A stretch of 64,000 nt of DNA from Cryoendolithus antarcticus (Eukaryota > Ascomycota > Dothideomycetes > Cladosporiales > Cladosporiaceae). How positions within the stretch are numbered: position 1 is the stretch's first letter; each line of letters starts with the position of its first letter. A program made the position numbers and the translations under genes. Of this stretch, positions 57,871-64,000 are shown piece after piece. The stretch covers positions 60,852-124,851 of the forward strand of contig NAJO01000075.1 of assembly GCA_002077065.1 (NCBI GenBank), in the 5' to 3' direction. Below the pieces are notes generated by a model that made no database searches, was not told the origin of the DNA, and worked only from the letters and a program-made list of their open reading frames with translations.

Positions 57871-59907
57871 ATGGCGACGAAGCGACGCTCGACGCGCCAG
57901 GCGGCCGGTCGCAAACGCTCCCGATACACAGAGCCGGACTCTGAGGAGGACTTCGAGGGTTCCACCGATGGCGAGGCAGACTATGCGCCGGAGCCTGTCA
58001 CTCCTCCACCGCAGCGAGAGAGCAAGAGGCGCAAGACTGTACAGCGGCCGCAACGACCGTCAACTCGCAGTGCGAAGTCGTCAACGAAGAAGCGAGCGGT
58101 TGTCATCGGCCGACAGCGCAAGCCTCGCATGACAGAGAAGGAGAAGGTCGAGGCGCACAAGTTTCGCGGACCAACGGACGGCAAGATCCCGAAGTGGGCA
58201 ACACTTCCTGTCGACATACTGCGCGATGTGTTCATCTTCGCCTCTCAGCCGTTGACCGGCGCAAATGCGACATGGCTTCTTAAGTCGGCGCGAACCTGCC
58301 GTGCTTTCGCAGTGCCAGCCCTGGAAGCTTACTACGAAGCACCACTACCGCTGAGCACGCAGTTTCCACACGACATGCTTGACTTGATGCATAACTCCAA
58401 CAAGGGTGTGATCCGTTACAACACCAAGGTCACCAGACTGGAGGTGAAGATGGAGCATCTCAGTTACACAGCGCATCAAAGAGGACTATTCGACCTCACC
58501 GAACTCGCACTTCAGCTCCCCCGGCTACAAGATCTCCAGGTCCTCAACCGTATCGATGTTCCACCCTTTCGGCGACTCCCTCTTCAACAGTGGCATTACC
58601 CAGCCAACCTCTTTGCGTCGCTCTCCGCAGCATCAACAAGGCTGAAGACCTTCCGCTGGAGTCGAGACATGATACTTCCTGATGAAAGTGGCGTGTGCGC
58701 CTATATTGCTACTCAGCACAACGAGAAGTGTTTCGAGGGCAACATTGAGAAACTCGTTATGTGTGGCTTCGACGTGCACGACACACCAGCAACCTTGATG
58801 ACCAATCAGGATGGTGGAGAGGACTCGCTCGATCTGGCCTGGGTTCTATCGAAGGTGCCTACACTACGGTCACTGGCGTTCTCGTCATGCGATGTCGTAC
58901 GGGAGGGCTTCCTCACGCGTATGCCCACAGCCCTCGAGCACCTCGAGATCACCAATTGCTTCAAGGTCACTAGCGACGTACTGGAAGCATATCTGCTCAA
59001 GTCCGGAGCGTCTCTCAAATCGCTTACACTGCTTCACAATCCATGTCTGTCACTCTCATTCCTCCCAAACTTGAAGGCCAATTGCCCGAACCTCGAAAGC
59101 CTTACACTTGACGGCCACTACTACAGCGAGCGAGTCGCAATCAATGACGCCCAGCCTGAGTATGAAACGCTACTGTCGCCATCGGAAGTGCCAACCTGGC
59201 CATCTACACTTCGCCACCTCGACCTTGTCAGCTTACAGAAGTGGGGCGCTGAGGCAGCAGTGAACCTCTTCCGCACTCTCGCAGATGCTGCGCCAGAGCT
59301 GCCTGACCTCCGATACATACACATCGAAGCTCACATCGACATTCCCTGGCGGGACCGTGCCAGCTTCCGAGATGAATGGATTGAGCGGCTACGTACGGTG
59401 TTCCTTCGCAGGTCAGCACCACCTAACCCGTATCACGGCAGCAAGAAGCAATGGCTGGCGTGGAAGGCCGTCCAGAATGACTACAATGGCAGGGCTACAC
59501 CCGAAGTACTTGAGCTTGCCTTTCACCCACGCGGCGTATCGCATGTCGAGCTCTCGCCTCACAAGGACCCTCGGGACACAGATCTAGCCTCTGATGCTGA
59601 TGCATCGCCTCTGAAGCCTGCTCGCCGCAGCACGAGGGTACGTCTGGTGCGGTCGCTTTCACAGCAAGCTTCTGTCACATCGGAAGACGCTGGTGCAGAG
59701 AGTGAGGATGTGAAGAATCGGTCACCTGGAAAGCCGGAGCCTTTCATTCAGGGCCTATGCAATACTGTTGACGTTCGCATTGACAATCAGCGGCCTCGTG
59801 AGACGACATTCACTGAGCGGGACTTCCTTGATAGCGAGGCTAGTGGGGATGAGGACTGGAGTGCGAATGCGGATATGGAGTTTGAGAATGGTGGGTATGC
59901 TTGGTAG
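57871..59907 (+). CDS. nuclear F-box/leucine-rich-repeat protein, 678 aa
   Basis: ATG at 57871 (MATKRRSTRQAAGRKRSRY). Residues 1-95 are basic with several nuclear-localisation-like runs (KRRKT, TKKRAVV). An F-box-like segment at about 109-155 reads WATLPVDILRDVFIFASQPL and then ARTCRAFAVPALEAYY. Leucine-rich repeats follow from about 210 to 480: LTELALQLPRLQDLQVL, LRSLAFSSCDVVREGF, LEHLEITNCFKVTSDVL and LKSLTLLHNPCLSLSFL. The C-terminus is acidic (SEASGDEDWSANADMEFEN). This arrangement suggests the substrate receptor of an SCF ubiquitin ligase in the nucleus (inference). I do not recognise a named orthologue. No intron needed. Confidence 0.82.
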   Translation: MATKRRSTRQAAGRKRSRYTEPDSEEDFEGSTDGEADYAPEPVTPPPQRESKRRKTVQRPQRPSTRSAKSSTKKRAVVIGRQRKPRMTEKEKVEAHKFRGPTDGKIPKWATLPVDILRDVFIFASQPLTGANATWLLKSARTCRAFAVPALEAYYEAPLPLSTQFPHDMLDLMHNSNKGVIRYNTKVTRLEVKMEHLSYTAHQRGLFDLTELALQLPRLQDLQVLNRIDVPPFRRLPLQQWHYPANLFASLSAASTRLKTFRWSRDMILPDESGVCAYIATQHNEKCFEGNIEKLVMCGFDVHDTPATLMTNQDGGEDSLDLAWVLSKVPTLRSLAFSSCDVVREGFLTRMPTALEHLEITNCFKVTSDVLEAYLLKSGASLKSLTLLHNPCLSLSFLPNLKANCPNLESLTLDGHYYSERVAINDAQPEYETLLSPSEVPTWPSTLRHLDLVSLQKWGAEAAVNLFRTLADAAPELPDLRYIHIEAHIDIPWRDRASFRDEWIERLRTVFLRRSAPPNPYHGSKKQWLAWKAVQNDYNGRATPEVLELAFHPRGVSHVELSPHKDPRDTDLASDADASPLKPARRSTRVRLVRSLSQQASVTSEDAGAESEDVKNRSPGKPEPFIQGLCNTVDVRIDNQRPRETTFTERDFLDSEASGDEDWSANADMEFENGGYAW

Positions 59908-60482
59908 ACTAGCATCTTGGAGTTTGGAGGGCTGTTGCTGCTACAGAATGAAATGTTCGAGATACCCATGGCTGGCTGAAGGAATCGCTGTACTTATTGT
60001 TACTACCTGTCTTCACCCTTCTTGGTGCACAACTGTCGATGATGCATTCTGAGATCTTCTCGTTGGACAGTCACGGCTGCACCTTGCCTACTTGACGAAT
60101 ATATTCGCAGCACAATGTTGAGCCATTGGTAGACCGCCGTTTGAAGTGTCCAGCTTGCCAATGCGCGTGCACTCTTCGTACAGCAAGCATCCTGACTCGC
60201 GGCCTCGCCCCACACTCGCAACGTCCACAATCCCGGCCACTCCCAGCCGAGCATTTGCTCAGTCTCTCCCGCGCCATGTGGAGCCAGCCGTGACAACGCG
60301 CCGTCGCGATCCCTTCACCTTACACACACCGCACACGCACACTACTGCACGCGCGCGCAGCCTCCTGCATATCCTGCGCGGTAGCTCGGAGGGAGGAAAG
60401 AAAGGGAAAGGAAGGGGGTGAAAGTTACAGTACACTGCGGTACGACATCTGCTCGTGCTGGAGGACACATTGCGACGAGACG
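59908..60482. other. intergenic upstream of the Byr4-like gene
   Basis: About 575 bases. Near the right end are a CA-rich stretch (CACACACCGCACACG) and a purine-rich run (AGGGAAAGGAAGGGG) that are probably promoter or leader parts. No gene is supported. Confidence 0.4.
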
Positions 60483-63007
60483 ATGGCGGCGATGGCCATG
60501 GATGAGGAGGAGGATTGGTCTAAGGATCTGGATTTTGATGGGGATATTGGCTTTGGGCAGAGTACGGGGACGGCGAATACAGCGCTGTCGTCACGGTTGA
60601 GTGTACGGTCGGAGAGCGTGGTGGGCGACGACGATTGGAACGTGGTGCTGCAGCCGAATGATGAGGCATCGACGAGCAATGCCATTCACTCTGCCAAACA
60701 AGCTGGAATCCCACTGCCTGTTAACATCCCTTCCAGCGCGCTGCTTGGTGGGACAATAAGACGACTGGGTAAGCAGAGCTCACGGCCGAAGCTGTCGGAT
60801 ATGGATTGGGACAACGATATGGATCTGGGTGAGGCGCCGTTGACGCTGAAGCCTCGTGCTGCGGCGCCCTTGGCTGCCTTCGCAGACGACGATGACTTTG
60901 ATGACTTGGAGGGAAGCCTGGGAATACGATTCGCAGGCACGAAGAGAGACGCGAGGGAGAGCTCGGCGTCAGCTATGTCTCCATCAGCAGGTTCTGCAAC
61001 TGCAGAAGACAGCGAGCTGGATGACATGGTGGGTGGATTGGAGCTGCCTGAAGGACCGCTGGACTTCGACGCGATACTGAAGAAGAGACGGGCGGCCGAT
61101 GCGGATCTGTCGGATATGAGCAACGCGAGTCCTGCACTTGAGCAGCCGGCGAGCATAAATATGCACAAGAAATCGAAGCTGCTGGCTGATGATGGAAATG
61201 ACTTCTTGGATGGACTGGACTTCGGAGGCATTGCGTCCATCAATGTGCAGAAGCGGACGGCGAACAGGAACATCAAGATCAAGGATGCGCCGCCTGCACT
61301 GAAGCCGCAGACTTCAAGGACTACACTCAACTTCCACGACAAGCCCGTCGACAAGCCCACACACATGCGCTCGCATCTGCCGCGACCTGTCTCAGGCTCG
61401 AAGCCGCCGACCTCCAGACTGGAGCCAGTGCTCGAGAGTGGAGGATCGGCCATACCGCGCGAGAGACGAAGCCAACTATCTTCAGGCAATCAATTCTTGA
61501 AGTCGAAAAGGTCAATGCCGGCGTTGCGAAGCCAGCCTCAAGTCCCCCCGCCAATGCCGCGACCGAGCTTCGTGCCGTCTAGTGGACCGCCACTGCCTTC
61601 GTCACATGCGAGTGCGCAGCGAAGTATGCCATATCATATTCGACGAGAGTCTGATTCGAGACGAGGTGGAGCACAGTCACCGCCACCGATGCGGGCACAG
61701 TCAAGACTCTCGAATGTATTTGTGCCTGACACGCCATCTCGACTGTCGAGACCATCGAGAGCAGACCTCGCACCAGCTGCTCTAGCACGAGAAGCAGCAG
61801 CAAAGCGAAACCTGACCAAGCCAAACCGAAGACGCAACTTTGGCGACGGCACCGAGCTAGACCAATTCGACGACTTGCGCACTAACACTGACAAGGAGAA
61901 GACCTTCACCAAGCAGCCAATAGCCCGCGGCCCTCCGAAGCTCGGCCTGCGACAAATGCAATCTCGGCCAGACATGAAAGACCCGATTAAGCGGAATGTC
62001 TCAATACCCAACCGCATGACTACGCCTGCACCTCCGCGGACGCCTGCAAGTCCCACGAAGGGTTTCTACGAGCCACAAGCATATACGCCGAGTTACTTGC
62101 GAGATACAGCGGCATCGCGGATTGCGAGAGAGTCGAAGGTTGGCGGCACGGGAAACCCGAGGCCTAGGAGTGAAGGTCCACTGATGCCGTTAAGCACGAA
62201 TTGGAAGGCACAAATTGCGGCGAGGAGTCCGGCTACGAGTCCTTCGGCTGTGAAGAAGGGTGCTGGAGGGAGGAGAGCGCAGCCACAGCTCATCAAGGGT
62301 GTGGGTGCACATGTTGCGAAAAGTGAGTGCTATCTTGTTCCTTCACTTCGTCAGAACGCGGCGTACTGACATCTCTCACAGCCGAGAAAGGAATGCTCTA
62401 CAATCCGCTCACATTACGCTGGGAAGGCAACGAAAACACGTTACAACACTTTGACCTCCCTCCGCCACCACTAGAAACCCCTACACCTCTGGGCAACCAC
62501 CCATCATCATACATGGACGTTCACTCCCATCGACCTTCGCCCTCGCCCCCACGACCAGCTCTCATAGCACCAATGTCTGCAGCTACAAACCTTCAAGTGA
62601 ACGGCGGCATGGTCTTCGACCCGCAACTCATGAAGTGGCTCAAACTCAAGCCAAACCACGGCGACCACAACAGCACACCACGTCATGCATCCTCCGGCCC
62701 AGGGCCGATGATGTCACCCTCTGCTACTGAAGACGAGGAAGATGATCCCTTCGCTGGCTTCGACGAGCTCAAAGACTTGCCCTCCTCGGTCTCTGTCAGC
62801 GCCAACCCGGGGTTGCAGAGCCCAGTGTCTACAGCTGCTAGCGGCGTGGGCGATATGCACGAGGAGTTCGATCTCGGACCGCAGTTCATCAGGGTGCAAA
62901 GAGAAGAGGAAGCGATGTGGCGGAAGAGGGTTGGGCCTTGGTTCCCTGATTTTGGTCCGAGGAGGGACGATGGGGAGGATTGGAAGTGGAGTATCAGAGC
63001 CATGTGA
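60483..63007 (+). CDS. Byr4/Bfa1-like septation-network GAP subunit, two exons, 821 aa
   Basis: Exon 1 is 60483-62322 and exon 2 is 62382-63007. The 59-nt intron (GTGAGT, branch TACTGAC, acceptor CACAG) joins GAHVAK to TEKGMLYNPL. The N-terminus is acidic (DEEEDWSKDLDFDGDI) with repeated acidic clusters; the centre is basic and Ser/Pro-rich. The end carries the family signature TEKGMLYNPLTLRWEGNENT, then GGMVFDPQLMKWLKL, then DPFAGFDELKDL and EEFDLGPQFIRVQREEEAMW. Byr4 (fission yeast) and Bfa1 (budding yeast) pair with the Cdc16/Bub2 GAP to hold the Spg1/Tem1 GTPase inactive at spindle pole bodies until septation. In filamentous fungi the pathway controls septum formation. Confidence 0.9.
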
Positions 63008-63371
63008 GCTAGAGGAGTCGATGGGAGTGGTAACGTTCTGTGCATAGCTGGAACAACGGCGCGTGGATGGGTTGGGCAGGGCATGAGGGCATGATGATGA
63101 TGTGTAATGATCTGTAGAATTCGATCTCGTATTTGCATCTTAGCTCCTGCTTCCACATTCGCATTGCTCACGTGAGGGCTTGCACAATGATGTTCCTGCA
63201 CTGCGAACTTCGCCGACGACAGGGGTCGTAATTAGACTCCATACCTGCATCCCCTTCCTCCCTCCCGCTCCGCCCCCAGTAAGACCCCACTTCAAACGCG
63301 CCTAATACGGTAAATCACTCCAATGGTGTCTCTAAAACATTTCTACTCCACACTCAAACCTCAAACAGAGC
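63008..63371. other. intergenic upstream of FAR11
   Basis: About 360 bases; no frame worth calling. Confidence 0.45.
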
Positions 63372-64000
63372 ATGGACGAAGTAGAGAACCCCTCTCTCCC
63401 AGCCGCAGGCGAAGCCTCCCCAACACTGCGCCCAATCCCCTCGGATGACTCTCCCACCGAAACAACCAAAGCGCCGCCCCGGCCAGGTCTCAAACGCGAT
63501 AATTCTGTTCCTCCACCACAGCAACCTCCCCCACCTGCACCGCCAGCACAACAGACTCTTCCCACACCCTCAGACGATCTAGCACTGCAAGATGCGCCAG
63601 ATAGCTTAACGTTGGCTGATCTGAAGAGACTACGAAGTGGCTTCCCAGGCGAAGCAGCAGCCCAAGAGAAGCCAGCAGAAAGGAAACAGGTGCTTGATCT
63701 GACGACGATTTACGACTTCCACTACATCGACACGGAGTCCTTCCCCATAGAGTTGGAAGAGTGGTTCTCCTACTCCGAAGAAGAAGATGCGCGACTACGG
63801 CGGTGTAAAGCCGTTTTCACGGAGCTCTGGGGTGAGGGGAAGGGCGAGTGGATCGAGGTCACCGAGGATGAGAGGCGGGGGTTTGTGGGGAATTTGGTGG
63901 AGGGGTTGACGTCTGAGGGGAGAGAGGAGGAGGAGGTGTTGAGGGGGTTGATGGGGTTGGTGTATATTGGGTTGGGGGTTTGGGAGGAGACTGCAGGGAG
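63372..64000 (+). CDS. FAR11: STRIPAK subunit Far11/Pro22 (N1221-like), 5' part only
   Basis: ATG at 63372 (MDEVENPSLPAAGEASP) opens a frame that stays open to the right edge, 209 codons. After a Pro-rich stretch (PPPQQPPPPAPPAQQ) the conserved start of the domain appears: LADLKRLRSGFPGEA, LDLTTIYDFHYIDTESFPIE and LEEWFSYSEEEDARL. These match the beginning of Far11/Pro22/HAM-2/STRIP proteins, scaffold members of the STRIPAK phosphatase complex that in filamentous ascomycetes controls cell fusion and fruiting. The Gly/Val-rich end (EEEVLRGLMGLVYIGLGVW) is also in keeping. The rest lies outside the window. Confidence 0.85.
   Translation, partial: MDEVENPSLPAAGEASPTLRPIPSDDSPTETTKAPPRPGLKRDNSVPPPQQPPPPAPPAQQTLPTPSDDLALQDAPDSLTLADLKRLRSGFPGEAAAQEKPAERKQVLDLTTIYDFHYIDTESFPIELEEWFSYSEEEDARLRRCKAVFTELWGEGKGEWIEVTEDERRGFVGNLVEGLTSEGREEEEVLRGLMGLVYIGLGVWEETAG

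Overview
The window is a stretch of nuclear DNA from a filamentous ascomycete, most likely a member of the Dothideomycetes. The evidence is dense single-copy eukaryotic housekeeping genes on both strands; short spliceosomal introns, mostly about 40-80 nt, with GT donors and CTRAC-type branch points; filamentous-fungal families (DUF3632, formin SepA/Bni1, Byr4/Bfa1, STRIPAK Far11); and actin of exactly 375 aa. Exons were joined by hand from splice signals and protein similarity. No rRNA, tRNA, CRISPR or bacterial-type operon was seen.

Left part (1-18.3 kb): C-terminal end of a MetE-like protein, a serine-rich membrane-anchored protein, Rce1 CAAX protease, a TACO1/YebC mitochondrial translation factor, the HEAT-repeat giant Laa1, a dihydropyrimidinase-like gene with a one-base frameshift, two diverged tandem copies of a small basic F-box-like gene (the first broken), and a conserved gene of unknown function with a mitochondrial-type N-terminus.

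Middle (18.8-27 kb): ATP2 (F1 ATP synthase beta) and actin, both on the minus strand. ATP2 carries a 1.76-kb intron, about 25-35 times longer than the others. In sense orientation the intron holds an ORF with a GIY-YIG-nuclease-like region followed by C2H2 zinc fingers. Upstream, in the same frame and separated by a single stop codon, lies an acidic leader with a SUMO-interaction-like motif. The 73-nt exon just after this intron has blocks of unusual synonymous codons at both ends and is closed by a GC-AG intron. This resembles a homing-type mobile element living in a nuclear spliceosomal intron and is the most interesting item here. Between ATP2 and actin lies 2.9 kb of decayed DNA with a regular degenerate tandem repeat of about 126 bp.

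Right part (27-64 kb): Fes1 (Hsp70 nucleotide exchange factor), a secreted GH5 exo-beta-1,3-glucanase, a small Ser/Tyr/Gln repeat protein, a DUF3632 protein, eIF6, a Cbf1-like bHLH factor, a DUF1640 mitochondrial coiled-coil protein, Pex4 (peroxisomal E2), a Puf3-like Pumilio protein, an aquaporin, an Emi1-like cysteine-motif protein, an NAD-dependent epimerase, a formin, the Hus1 checkpoint clamp subunit, an F-box/LRR protein, a Byr4/Bfa1 septation regulator and the start of the STRIPAK subunit Far11. Apart from a loose theme of polarity and septation (formin, Byr4, Far11) at the right end, the genes are functionally unrelated, as is usual in fungal genomes.
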